64,000 nt of DNA from Nereocystis luetkeana (Eukaryota; Sar; Phaeophyceae; Laminariales; Laminariaceae). Shown in pieces: positions 54,101 through 63,793 of this stretch. The notes under the pieces were generated by a model. That model was not told the DNA's origin and searched no databases. It worked only from the letters and a program-made list of their open reading frames with translations. The stretch's first letter is position 1. Every line of letters begins with the position of its first letter. A program made the position numbers and the translations under genes. Where the stretch lies: contig JARUPZ010000026.1 of assembly GCA_031213475.1 (NCBI GenBank), positions 186,001 through 250,000 on the forward strand, read 5' to 3'.

Positions 54101-55704
54101 GTTGTCACAGCCGATCACCAGCACTCGCCTTCGGTTAGTTGTTTGCCCGCTTGCTTCAGATTTGATGACGCCCGCCTCGCCACTCCGGTACTGTATTGCA
54201 TTGTATTGTAGGGATGCGAGGGTATATGATCATACGACTAGCGCCGTGCATGATATCGAGAGTACGCCCCCCCTTTGTTGGCGGCCTCCGCGGCTGGCGG
54301 CCGAGTTAGATCCGTTGTGCGGGGTGGAGAGTGTTAGCTCCGCACAAGGGGAAGTACTGTATCCCGTAGTGTATATATGGCAAGGAAGTACTACAAGGCA
54401 GTTACATCGTATACCCACACAATAAAACAGATCGATCCGTCGAAGCTGTCGTCCATTGCAAGTCCGCTTCTCAGACGTTATTGTTTTTAGCAGTATAGCA
54501 GTATGCAGCTCACCCTTCATGTGGCTCGCCCAACACCCCACGACGCTTCACGCTAGGTGCAATCGCAATCAATGTCCGCCTGATCGGTGAAAGCCCGACG
54601 CGCTCCGTCCCGGCATTATAGTGACGCGAGGGTCGGTGGTCGTACGGCTACGGCTATCCATGACACGAGTGCACACCTCCCCGCCGCACCGGAAATAATT
54701 TAACGCATTGAAGCTGTCATCCATGCGCTAGTCCGCCTCACAAGCGGTTCTTGGTAGGATGCAGCTCACCTTTCATGCGACTCGCCGGACGCCTCACGGC
54801 GCTTCACGCTAGGTGCAACCAATGTCTGCCTGGTCGGTGAAAACCCGATGTGCTCAATCCCGGTATTGTAGGGATGCGAGGGTCTCTCACTATATGGTCA
54901 TACGACTACGGCCATGCATGATATCATGTACCCCCCCCCCCACCGACTACCTCCATGCCTGATAATGGGTACCTCCCCCGCCCTTCCCTTGTTGCCGCCG
55001 CTGCCTTGTTGCCTTACCGATGGCTCCCTTGAACATGGCAGCCATGCGGGTCTGTGGGAGAAATACGCGGTGGGGAAGTACAACGCCTCCCCCAACAGCG
55101 CCGAGAAGGTCTTAGGAGCGATAGATCCCGATCTGGTGCAAGAGTTCAACCAGACCCTGACACATCAGTGGGACGTGTACAGCCACGCAGTCGGCCTGTT
55201 CCAGCAACGGTACGGCTTATCTGGCCTGGCCTGGCCTGGCCTGACCTTGATTTGAATTGTTTTAGTCGTTGTCTTGTCTTTGGCTTGTTGTGTCTCCCGC
55301 CCTCCGCATGCAGACCTCCTCGATAGCCCCGTATGTTTGTGGCTTGTAGCAGCAAGGGGTAACTGATGCGTGGCTGCTATATAGATTAGTGGTATTTTAC
55401 GTGTGGTACTTCATGTATTGAGTCATTGATCCATGTATTGACTTTTTGATTCGTTGGTTGGTTATTCGATCGATTAATTGATTCATGGATTTGTTGATCC
55501 GATTCATGTACTGATTCGTCGTGTGCCATCCCACCTCCCCACACGCCATCGACTCGCTCGCGTCCTCTCCGATGCAGCTGCCGCAACACCATGTCCGAGG
55601 GAGACCTCGCCTTCTGCGACATACCCAGCCCCGCCTCAGTTTACACGCTTACCGACCTGGAGAAGGAAGAGCTGCGCAAGCAGGTTGACGACGTCCACAG
55701 CTAG
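43413..55704 (+). CDS. Golgi-type membrane sulfotransferase, seven exons
   Basis: Predicted PAPS-dependent sulfotransferase, likely acting on glycans in the Golgi lumen. Proposed CDS: 43413-44027, 44835-44934, 50708-50826, 52209-52370, 53301-53437, 55042-55209 and 55578-55704. The total is 1428 nt (475 residues plus stop), and every junction is GT-AG and phase-consistent. Residues about 22-44 are one hydrophobic segment after a basic N-terminus (type II anchor). A Ser/Asn/Lys-rich stem follows. Then come LLFMHLWKCAGSSLR (5'-phosphosulfate loop), GGHFTWG across intron 2, and FTTLRNPLELFVSGQQY (3'-phosphate site). The later exons give FWLVGVVEQYQGF and HQWDVYSHAVGLF, typical of the C-terminal half of such families. 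The start is the first ATG in frame; an AG at 43331-43332 suggests a 5' UTR intron. Exon 1 could instead end at 44000 (GTGAGG donor), also phase 0. The motifs are seen directly. Substrate and Golgi location are inferred. Confidence 0.85.
44085..44165 (+). repeat. G-rich tract in sulfotransferase intron 1
   Basis: Many runs of three to eleven G just inside the 5' splice site, able to form G-quadruplexes on the sense strand or transcript. Another G-run lies at 44350-44384. Confidence 0.85.
44730..44765 (+). repeat. C-rich tract near the 3' end of intron 1
   Basis: Almost pure C for about 35 bases, 70 bases before the exon 2 acceptor, complementary to the G tracts upstream. Confidence 0.85.
44835..44934 (+). 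CDS. Sulfotransferase exon 2
   Basis: Acceptor CTCTTTCAG ends at 44834 and donor GTGAGG starts at 44935. It enters in phase 0 and leaves in phase 1. It encodes GESVCLQDHHFIDEK and ends inside GGHFTWG. Joining to exon 3 restores the family pattern of GHF-x-G shortly before the RNP site. Confidence 0.8.
45062..45118. repeat. TA dinucleotide repeats with TACCAGGTA words
   Basis: Two TA arrays separated by ACCTATACTACCAGG, in intron 2. A further AT array is at 45246-45262. Confidence 0.9.
45665..45935. repeat. Intron 2 duplicated block, unit 1
   Basis: About 270 bp shared with 45942-46230 and 47528-47860: ACCTTTCCAGCGGTT, TGCGTGCGTG, GAGCCCGGCGCCGTCGCGGG and GAGACACGAGGGATGCA. T-rich tracts vary between units. 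Confidence 0.8.
45942..46420. repeat. Intron 2 duplicated block, unit 2
   Basis: Follows unit 1 directly in tandem. Its extension (46225-46410: AAGGGTCGTTCG, GCGGTGCTTATTTTTG, GGGGCTGACTGTGGC) is shared only with unit 3. Confidence 0.8.
46710..46912. repeat. CAG/CTG and GCC triplet-rich tract
   Basis: CAGCACCAGCAAGCACCAGC, then CTGCTGCTGCTG runs inside intron 2. It gives Ala- or Ser/Gln-rich frames on both strands that are not genes. Confidence 0.85.
47418..48130. repeat. Intron 2 duplicated block, unit 3, with direct-repeat flanks
   Basis: Unit 3 lies at 47528-48050. It is bracketed by an 80-bp direct repeat (GAGGAAAGCTTTACCC and GCGGGCGGCGTACGAG) at 47418-47500 and 48050-48130. Confidence 0.75.
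48130..49700. other. Intron 2 sequence, nothing else recognised
   Basis: AT-balanced DNA with scattered TACCAGGTACCTGGTA (48518-48533) and no repeat or coding segment I can support. Confidence 0.5.
49705..49892. mobile_element. TA-flanked MITE, copy 4, with internal duplication
   Basis: Ends ATTGCGGGGGACCATAG and CTATGGTCCCCCGTAAT. An inner unit of about 75 bp (TTAATAGGACC, TGTAAAAATCGTTAAAT, TATGTATACCA) occurs twice. The first unit has a 7-bp CCTGGTA that the second lacks. It lies in intron 2 of the sulfotransferase gene. Confidence 0.75.
50235..50705 (+). repeat. GCT/CTG-rich tract before sulfotransferase exon 3
   Basis: About 470 bases of imperfect CTG/GCT triplets end one or two bases before the exon 3 acceptor. 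They must supply the polypyrimidine tract. Poly-Ala, poly-Leu and poly-Cys frames here are artefacts. Confidence 0.9.
50708..50826 (+). CDS. Sulfotransferase exon 3 (3'-phosphate-binding site)
   Basis: Acceptor GTCGACAG ends at 50707 and donor GTGGGG begins at 50827. It encodes FQNYVQQPYVMFTTLRNP followed by LELFVSGQQY, the Arg/Ser/Tyr arrangement of the PAPS 3'-phosphate site. It follows directly on a GCT-rich tract. Confidence 0.85.
51030..51620. repeat. Intron 3 degenerate tandem repeat, unit about 160 bp
   Basis: Four units with TCGGYGGACCAACC-like starts, CATTAGCCT/CGTCAGCCT middles and GGAGAGCCGTT (or GGAGACCCGTT, TGAGAGCCGTT) at 51085, 51237, 51395 and 51561. Confidence 0.65.
52058..52135 (+). 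repeat. C-rich decamer repeats upstream of exon 4
   Basis: CCCATCTCAT/CCCATCCCGT units repeated about eight times, 70-150 bases before the exon 4 acceptor. Confidence 0.8.
52209..52370 (+). CDS. Sulfotransferase exon 4
   Basis: 54 whole codons, phase 0 at both ends, acceptor TTATGCAG and donor GTATGG. It encodes AAGLVENTMMAALEHHRARL, then a Gly-rich loop, then VVGFIFRLVDPE. As a symmetric exon it could be skipped without a frame change. Confidence 0.75.
52371..52497 (+). repeat. G/T-rich pentamer repeats downstream of exon 4
   Basis: GTATGGGTATGGTATGGTGT-type repeats begin at the exon 4 donor itself. They are partly complementary to the C-rich tract before the exon. Confidence 0.75.
53301..53437 (+). 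CDS. Sulfotransferase exon 5
   Basis: Acceptor GGGTAG ends at 53300 and donor GTGCGT begins at 53438, phase 0 in and phase 2 out. It encodes TLNEATEDAIKNLDTFWLVG then VVEQYQGFMAVLQSMMDPL. The FWLVGVVEQ segment matches the late conserved region of such sulfotransferases. Confidence 0.75.
53860..54960. repeat. Intron 5 tandem array, large units
   Basis: Three main units (53860-54110, 54455-54690, 54720-54930) and a partial one at 54195-54260 share CGCTTCACGCTAGGTGCAA, CTGGTCGGTGAAAACCCGA, TTGTAGGGATGCGAGGGT and CTACGGCCATGCATGA. Unit length varies from about 265 to 595 bases. Confidence 0.75.
55042..55209 (+). CDS. Sulfotransferase exon 6
   Basis: Acceptor CATGGCAG and donor GTACGG, phase 2 in and out. 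It encodes EKYAVGKYNASPNSAEKVLG and then the conserved QTLTHQWDVYSHAVGLF. KYNASP contains a potential N-glycosylation site, in keeping with a lumenal domain. Confidence 0.75.
55578..55704 (+). CDS. Sulfotransferase exon 7 (terminal)
   Basis: Acceptor GATGCAG ends at 55577. Phase 2 entry gives RCRNTMSEGDLAFCDIPSP and the frame ends with TAG at 55702-55704. The acidic C-terminal tail (TLTDLEKEELRKQ) is likely soluble and lumenal. Confidence 0.7.
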
Positions 55705-55979
55705 AGCCCCGAGCAAACATTCCCGTGCGAAGGCCTTCTGGGTATAGCAAAAAAACATAGTCACGACGACTAGTCTGTGGGAGCTGACTGGTGCGCTGGA
55801 GGGTACGCCTGCGGCGGGAGGTGTGAGTCACGAAACCCCTTAGTCCCGGGGATGGGTCCTACTTTCCTGGTATCTCCATAGTCATGGTCGGGATTTATAT
55901 CTTGCCTACGTTGTCCTGGTCCTCATTCCCTGTTCTAGTTATAGCCGCGGAATATTATTTCATGCTCGTCACTTGACAG

Positions 55980-56132
55980 GGTTTCGACCGCACGGAGGCG
56001 TCCAAGGCGTGGCTAACTAACGACCCTAGCGCTTTACATCCTGTATTTGGAGTGGCTAGAATCGAGCTGGAACCGCGTATAGGCAAGAAAGAAGAGGTGG
56101 CGGCGTGTTTTTGGTTGGTTCGACGAAGGTGA
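55980..56132 (+). CDS. Exon-like segment, unknown
   Basis: Acceptor ACTTGACAG ends at 55979, then an open frame of 50 codons to TGA at 56130-56132 with FDRTEASKAWLTNDPSALHP and GVARIELEPRIGKKEEV. It lies only 275 bases past the sulfotransferase stop. It could be an alternative 3' exon or part of the next gene; direct joining from exon 6 does not give a long frame. Not recognised. Confidence 0.3.
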   Translation, partial: GFDRTEASKAWLTNDPSALHPVFGVARIELEPRIGKKEEVAACFWLVRRR

Positions 56133-57600
56133 TGCTTATGTGCTTAGGAACACTGCGAGAAACTCCTATTAATAGGAAAGGAAGTTTCCCAAGCAATCCG
56201 GGAGAGGCTTACCCAAGCTTTTTCCAGAGGCGATTCTCTCGGTGCTCCCATCTCGCCAAAAACACACGCTGCCGACGGGATCGTGATGTGCACGGGGTTT
56301 AGTAGACGTAGAGGAGCGTGTTTTTACAGGCTTGGGTGTAGATCCGGTACAGGTGTCTCGCATGACTTTCTTCGTCGGACTAGCCTTGTTGTGATTGACT
56401 GGCAGCTCTTACTGTCGCCGGGTTCCCGTTGGCCATTGCGAGCGGCAATTCGCAATGTCTCGATTCGCGCGCTGTACAAACGATACAATAGCGGTACGTT
56501 TGGCGTCGGCGGAGTACTTTTACTCCCCGTTTTTTTTTTTGGTTGTTTTTGTGCGTGTTAGGTTAAGCCTGTGGTCGGATGTAAATTAAATACGTCGCTT
56601 TTGGTAACTTTTCTTGCGAACAATAGCTTTATGTTGTATTGTTGTATGCTACATGCTACCTGGTACATTGTTTTTTTTTTTAACGTGTTGACGCGATGCG
56701 CGACCTAATTTAAGCCTGCATGGAGACTTGGGTGAGAGAAACTAACCAAACCATGTGACAGCTATATATATGATATACCAGGGTATATGTATATATATAT
56801 AATATATATATATATATGCTATATATATTATACGGCACCGGCAACACAAATTCCCGTCTGCTGGGATCGCTTCGTAGTGGGTGCTTAATTTAGCGCTGGA
56901 GCTACAATGTGAGTAAACGCACTGCACGGCACGCGCGAAGGGTGATGCCGATCGCACTACTCTTGATCGGTCATCGCTTGCTGAGGCCGCTCTTATTTTT
57001 TATTCTGGTTGCTATATCATACCAGGTATGCTTGAAGTATACCAGTAGCCAAGTAGATCGGGTTATGCCGACATTGAGGCCTCTGTAACGCCGCAGGTAT
57101 TGTTTTTTTAAATCTCTCTCCCGGGACCACTCTGGCCGGGAATATAGTAAACGTTTAGAACCTGAATTCAACATTGAAATGTTTTTATTTTCCTGGCCAG
57201 AGTGATACCAGGCATGCACTAGGTGGAGGAGGGGGGAGGTGAACGAGCCCTCCTACTACGAAGTATGAGGTATTAGCTACCCAGCAGCTTATCTTCGTTG
57301 TTCAGCTTGATTCGATTCCTGCTTGCGTCGTTCGAGGTTCGGTTGAGAGCCTGGCATTCGGTGAATGAGGCGTTGTGACGCGTTCTACGATAGAGGTATA
57401 TCACATTTCCGCTATTATATTTTCTGAATGACGGGGTTCCTTAACCCAAAATCGTCGGATGGCCAATCTTGTTTCGAAAAATGACGGTTTTGTAGACTGG
57501 GGCATGGGATTCATAGGGATGCAATTTGCTTTTCGCTGAAGTCAGTTTTCGGGTGAGGTATGGAATTCCTCAAGTGAGGAGCTTCAGAATTTTTAGGGGG
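56133..57600. other. No gene recognised
   Basis: It contains TA arrays with TACCAGGGTATA (56760-56830) and an inverted CTGGCCAGAGTGATACC/CACTCTGGCCGG pair (57127 and 57193), but no supported coding segment. Confidence 0.45.
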
Positions 57601-57643
57601 AACCTCTATCGTAGAACACCTCTTGTTGTGCCCTCTTATGCAG

Positions 57644-57730
57644 GCGTTGATTGTGTCCCTCTTGCAAGAGGATGCTTCCGCCCCTCATATGCAGAAGGCA
57701 CAAGGCGAGGCGAGCAACAGCTACAACCAA
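57644..57730 (+). CDS. Exon-like segment, unknown
   Basis: 29 whole codons between an acceptor (CTCTTATGCAG) and a donor (GTACGC), encoding ALIVSLLQEDASAPHMQKAQ then GEASNSYNQ. Balanced composition and both splice sites argue for a real internal exon. The family is not recognised. Confidence 0.3.
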
Positions 57731-57939
57731 GTACGCGTACGTGACATTCTAAAGGACCCGCAACATCACACGAGTTGTTTCAAGCCTATCACGCATTTTT
57801 TTGTCGACCCCGAACGCCGATCGCCACATCTAGCTACTCGAATTTCACGTTAGGTGATACCATACTGGCCGCCTTCAACAGCGGAAGAGGGTGACGTAGC
57901 CATACTTTTAATTTAAGTCGTCCTAGAGCTGGCGCTGGC

Positions 57940-58665
57940 GGTGAAAATTTGTCCCGACCAACGACGGACAGTACGGCCACTCTGGCACCCGAGCGTCTCG
58001 TGGTCCGTCGGTGTTCGGTGCATTTAATACCTGGTGGATGTTTTTTCTCAGAGAACAAAAAAAAAACATCGATTGTTTTACACGCTTTGCGTTTAAGATC
58101 TTCGGCTGGCTCGTTCTTGCCGGAGAGCGACGGTGATTCGGAAGAGGTCTATCACAGCAGCTTGTCTTTGTCTCGAGATTGCTCTCCCGCAGGTTCTCAA
58201 TAGTGGTCGAAGTTGATAGAAATTTGGGGTGCTCCAAATGAGACGAAAAACAACCCCTGACTGAACGTTTGCACACCACTTGCAAACGGTTACAGCTCCT
58301 CACGGGAACCTACAGCCCGCAAATTTAGAGGGATGCTCCCGATAGGGGGTGTGTGAGGGCGTCGGGTGCGCCAGACGGTAGTCGCAGCCAGCCAGAAACG
58401 ACTCACTAGGTGTCTTCGTGTACTCATAGTTGCGAGCGAATAGAACAAAAAAAAACCCAGACCTCTAAAATATGCGTTTCACATAAATGATGATAGCGCA
58501 ATGGCTACATCAAGGATGGGGAAATGGCCGTCACTAAAGGATTGCTGTTCTCCCGGGCGGATGGTCTTTTTCGAGTCGTCGCCGAAAATGCTGCGGAAGG
58601 CAAAACTACGTTCCCGCGAAAGGTATTAACAGTAAGTTATTGGACCCTAAAAAGGGCCAGAGGCC
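57940..58665. repeat. Repeat R4, copy 2
   Basis: Sister of 35190-35965. At the site of the CGAGTA units it reads AGGTATTAACAGTAAG. It has a TACCTGGT word near 58028, where copy 1 differs. Confidence 0.75.
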
Positions 58666-58809
58666 TGAACGTGGGCATACGTGTTTGGTCGTCGGAAGTT
58701 TTGGATGTCTCAAGACCGAAATACCCAAAACACGCAAAAACGGAAATCTCTGGCGGAAAAAAACAATCAAGAAAACCCCGTTCCGTAGTGGGTTACAGGG
58801 GTTCATGAA

Positions 58810-61800
58810 TCATGTGTGACAAAATTCAGGGTCCATCTCCAAAACAACGGCGTGGGAATTGGAGGTGAACTCAGTTTGGGGTGTGGTATAGGCCTGAACC
58901 AGCCCGTAGTCTGTCCTTAGGTCTGCAGATTGCTACCTCATGTCTCAGCACTGGACTCATCTCGGTGTGTGTCGTTTCTGGGCTTTGTCCGCTCGCTCAA
59001 CCTTGTTTGTTGCTTTGGGCGAGTTAGTTGGCTTTTTTGGTTCTCGCGGTGGTGACTGATGGATGTGGTCGTTAGGAGACGCTCTCGGGGTAGATGTCCG
59101 GGTCTCCTAGGTTTACTGTAGTTCCACTTTTGACCTAAGGAAGTATGCGCGCTGTGGTACCCGCCCATCGTCCCGCGCGCCTCGTGATGAGACTGGCGAC
59201 GCCAATATATGTCAGCGTATCGTGGAGCAATCCCCGCCTTTCATCTTGTCGTGGTTCAGATGTCTCCGCGCTCGGCACTTGCGTAGACGCCAGCCCAAGA
59301 GGGCCTCCGTCATACGTACCAACCTCGGCACTAGCAAATATGAATATCGCTGTTCCGCATTCACTTGAGCTCCGTTACCAGGCCTTAGTTCCGTCCCTCC
59401 ACCTACCGCTGCCGTTCGCTTAGGTTTGCTCCACCCCTCACCTGCTTCAAACTAGCCCGACGCTACAAGCGTCTTTGCCACTGCCGTCCAGTGATCCAAA
59501 CAATCAGCGATACATTGTTGCTCTGCTGCGATAGACACGTCTCGCCTGTGACCCTCGTCGCCCTAGCCTCTCTACCGCTCACAAACATCAAGACGATGAT
59601 TGGCCAGATCCTTCGCAGGAGTGAGAACTCTTCTTTGTACCATGTTTGGTTCCGCGCCGCGGTTTCTCCGACCTTTCAAGATCGCCTGCCTGCCACCGCA
59701 CGCAATACAGACGCTCCAAACGCAGTTTCCATCATGCTAGCCTCCATCACTACACGGCCGAGCTTGGCTGAATGCAACTCAGGCGCCCCTGCCCAGCTAC
59801 TAGGTAGCATCTTTGTCCTCTGCTGGCGTATTGTTGGTGGTGGGTGGCGCGTCGCTCGACCACTTGATTGAATGATGCCGTCGCGCAGCCACGGCTCCAT
59901 GACTCCGGCGAGCTTAGTCACCGGGGTTCAGGCTATGCGTTTTTTCGGCGCGGTCGCAAGCGACACGTGTCCTGGAAGCACCGCCGCAACGACTGCCCGG
60001 TACCCATCAGAGGTCTGAGGCAGGAGATACGACACTATCCTTTTTTGTTCCTTGATACGGCATGCCCCCCTCCCGCTGAACCGGCTTGTCTACGCCCGGA
60101 ACTTCTCAACGACCACCAGCTCTTACCGCAGCAGTAGCAACCGCATTCGCTAGTGCGGACCGCATTCGCTAGTGCGGTGCAATGCCTCTGGAAGGCGAAG
60201 GCACGACCGTTCAGGCACTCTCTGCTTTGAACGAAGAACTCCCAACCGTTACGGGGAAGGAGGTCGCACCAGTGGCATAGCTCCCCGCCGTCTATGCAGC
60301 CGCAAAATAAGAGTTAGCTCCAGCTCGAGGTCAGAGATAGACCCATCGGGCACCAGCAGTCGAATTCATGGTCGGCTTCAGGTGCGTGCGCTCAGGTCTT
60401 CGCCCGGGACATCATTATTGCTGGACGGTGTCGCAACGCCCAAGCCTCCCAGACATGAGACACCACGTCTAGTGGACGACCCCCAGCACGCGCATATATA
60501 TGTCTACCTTATGGGTGCTGATTGACGACGACGTCGTCCTTGAGTTAGCGTGCATGCGCACCAAACCACGGACTATTCCGTTGCACCATATCGCAAGCCC
60601 GCCCGTGCTGCCGCCATCCTGGTCGCATGAGTCTATATTGGTCCCCGCCGGACGAAGGCTACGGTAGAGGGGATCGCTTTCGCGCCTTTCGTCTAGCGGC
60701 TCAGACCCACTCGGCGGAGATGTTACACTACCTGGTACTACTTAGATATTTAGATATGCGTTTATCACTAGTTTTGTTTGGTGATATGCCCCGCCATTGA
60801 ATGGTGTGTTATGCTATTCCCAAACACACAAGCAAGGTCCGACTTTGGGTGATAACCAGAGCGACTGGCCCGAGTGATCTATAAACGCGGTAGGTAGTGG
60901 AAATGGGGGTAGCTTCCCTACCACGGCACGGGTCGGGGCAGAGCACGTCTCGCTCCTGTCATTTATCTTTCGCTCGACAGAGTCGATGCCGCCCAACAAT
61001 TGGCGTGAATCATCCACTCCCGCTTGCCGGCTTGATGCTTCTTGCGAGCGACCATTTATAGGGCTCGTGTTTGGGAGCTACCGCTTCGCCATACCAGGTA
61101 TTTTGTTCCTTCCCTATCGTGCGCAACAAACGCTCGGTCGTCGACCTCGCCTGTGTCTTCACAATGAGCAGTTAGTTCAAGCAGGTAACGCGGAGCCTTG
61201 ACAACATAACTAGCACGCCCAACGCGTTTCAGCTGCTGCTGCACCTCCTAAGGTGATGGTCGCAACGCAATATCTGCTAAACGACACAAGCCATTTAGTG
61301 GAGCTTGGGGCTCCTGTCGCTGACGATTTCCACGCTTCCAGTGTTTAGTTGTTCGAATGTCTGCGCCAACGACTGCATTCTGCCCCCGTACCTTGCGATG
61401 GTCTTATTTACACATATCCCAGATCAGCTTGATTGAGCACTTAGTTCCCTGGTCTCATGAATTAACTAAAGTGTATCCGGTTAAAGTTCGCCGGCTTGTG
61501 ACCCCCACTTTTTCTCGCTAATTTTTAGAGTTATAAGGCGAAACAACGTCGGCAGGAACCGGGGTTGAGAGTAACTCAAATCCGGTGTCAACTTATCGTT
61601 TGAAAAAATGGGCCACTTTCGAGAAAAAATGGCCCGGATTTGGGAGGGGAAAAAAACTCGACTTTTTGCATGTGTTTTCTTCCCTGTATGTGGTAACATA
61701 GAATATCTACCTGGTACAGGGATGTATCATAATTAGTGTCACCCTCTCCAGCATGACCAGGTTGCTGCGCACCTCCAGGGGGAGACGGTGGTGTATGTGG

Positions 61801-61920
61801 CTCCGAATCGATTCTTCCGCAGGTGGAACAAGTCTCGAGAACCGTCCACCAGCTACTCTGCCGCGCGCTTAGCCTTGGCACCCCGAGGACGCCCATCCCT
61901 CTTCATTGGCTTGTGTTTGT
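58810..61920. other. Unidentified, possibly decayed element
   Basis: GC-balanced sequence in which several frames look protein-like for short distances without intact ORFs. It includes a tandem 20-bp hairpin word (CCGCATTCGCTAGTGCGG at about 60138 and 60158). Family and age cannot be assigned. If it is an old element it is broken in many places. Confidence 0.3.
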
Positions 61921-63660
61921 GCATGGGTGTGTTATAGAGTGTGTTGAAGGGTGTTTATGTCTGTACAGCCAGTAGTTTGGCTCTCTCTGTGTCGCTCTGA
62001 AACTTGGAGCGGCGATATCTCGCTCATATTTGTTTTTTCACAAAATGTAAAACACTCCCATGGGTGCAGGTCCCATTGGCCCGATTCCGATGAGTTTTCG
62101 GGATCGTATGGTCAGTTGTTTGCACATAAAACGAAACACATTCCTCCCCATATTAAGGTTTTCTGTCATGTTCTCTGCCAAAACCCGGCAAAGAAGAAAA
62201 CTTTTCACTTGACATAAACCTGGTCGGCGACATCTGTTCGAAGCCGGCCTGAAAAACAAAAAATGGACCCCACGTCAAAACCAAACAAAATCACCGAAAA
62301 CATTCACTGATAGTGCGAATATCTCGCCAGCAACAACAAAAAACGATAGCTACAAAATATCCGCCTGAAACAGAGCATTTAAGAGGTGTATCCCATGACA
62401 CCAAAGGGGACGTTCTGTCGTCCAGGATAATTTCTTACTATACGTATGGTGAAATGATGGCAAACACTTAACCGGATGGACCATACAGTCAGTATATACG
62501 TATACACCGGGCAATTCATCTACAACGCCGAATTCCTTTGGATCGACGCTACGTAAATAACCTTATCTATCTACTGTAGTCTTTCAAATAATAAACTTCC
62601 CACTGTGCGCGGCGAAACCTAGGTTAAACCACACCCCTCGCGGACGTCCTGTGGTTCGCTGTACTTTGTAGTCAGCACTACTTCTTTCACACGTGTCCTG
62701 TGTCCTTGCTCGGGGCCTTGGTTGCGAGTTAATATGTATTCGACGAGTCGACAACAAACATGCTGCTTGCCGATAGTACACCCAGCATCCCATCAAGCGT
62801 ATGGGGCGTAAGCTCAATGCCCTCGCAACACGGGACACACCTCTAATCTAGACCACCACCAAGATGCACCACACTCTTTGTCGATCAACAGGTTCAGCCC
62901 AAAGCGCGTGTCACGGTGGGGGTAGCACCTACCTGTTGTTTATGAGGCTCTCACTTACTTCTCACCTGAGGAGCTTCATGCTTCGCCCAAAAACTGACGT
63001 TTTGAGGACATATTTAACCCGACCACCGATTCCACGGCCTTGGTCTAGCTGCTAGATCGAATCTTACTCTGCAACACAAATGAGATACGGTGTACTTTAA
63101 TTCCTCTGTTGAGGAGCTTCGTCACTCTCAATCACAATTATTTCGGCAAAAACGTGCTGCCCGTCATTGCAAAGTTCTCCCATCGTAGCACGCGCCGGAA
63201 ATCAAACAGTCCCAGTCGGAAATCAGCCGGACAGATTTCAAACTCCAGTCGTTCAGGCGTTGGGCCCCCCGTTTGTTCTAACCATTTTGGATTGGACCAA
63301 ACGCTGCCATCGATCAACCGCATCTCCGACCAGCCTGGGAAAATTCAAACTTCTGGACCTTTGTCGAACCGCACGAAATAGAGTTGTCGCTCATTTAACC
63401 ACCAGCACCTGTCACGCGGGCATACACTGGTAGAGCCATACGGCGGAGCGGCAACCTTGCCCCCCAGCGTGGCATGACGGTACTGTACTGTGGGGAAATT
63501 CGAGTTCCCTAGAATCGATGGTTGTGTTGGCTCAAAATTTCTGCCATTATTGTGAGTGAGTGCGCAAGGGGCTGACGGAAGTAGTCCCCACGTACATACA
63601 TACCTGTCCCGCTATCCGAACACTGTCACTACGCGACATCACTAAATGGGAATTCATAAT
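61921..63660. other. No gene recognised
   Basis: Short frames only, without recognised motifs. Confidence 0.4.
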
Positions 63661-63665
63661 TTCAG

Positions 63666-63793
63666 GCTCGAGTGTAGACGAAGAAAAGAAAGCGGTCAAT
63701 GTTGTACTGAAGTTGGAGAAGGACACCCCGTCTTGCATATTTTTAGAGCCTGGCGCACCCGAGCTCGGAGAAACCCCGGGAAGCTGTAGATAG
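63666..63793 (+). CDS. Terminal exon-like segment, unknown
   Basis: Acceptor TAATTTCAG ends at 63665, with an open frame to TAG at 63791-63793: SSVDEEKKAVNVVLKLEKDT then PSCIFLEPGAPELGETPG. It could be the end of a gene starting near 56-58 kb. Not recognised. Confidence 0.3.
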
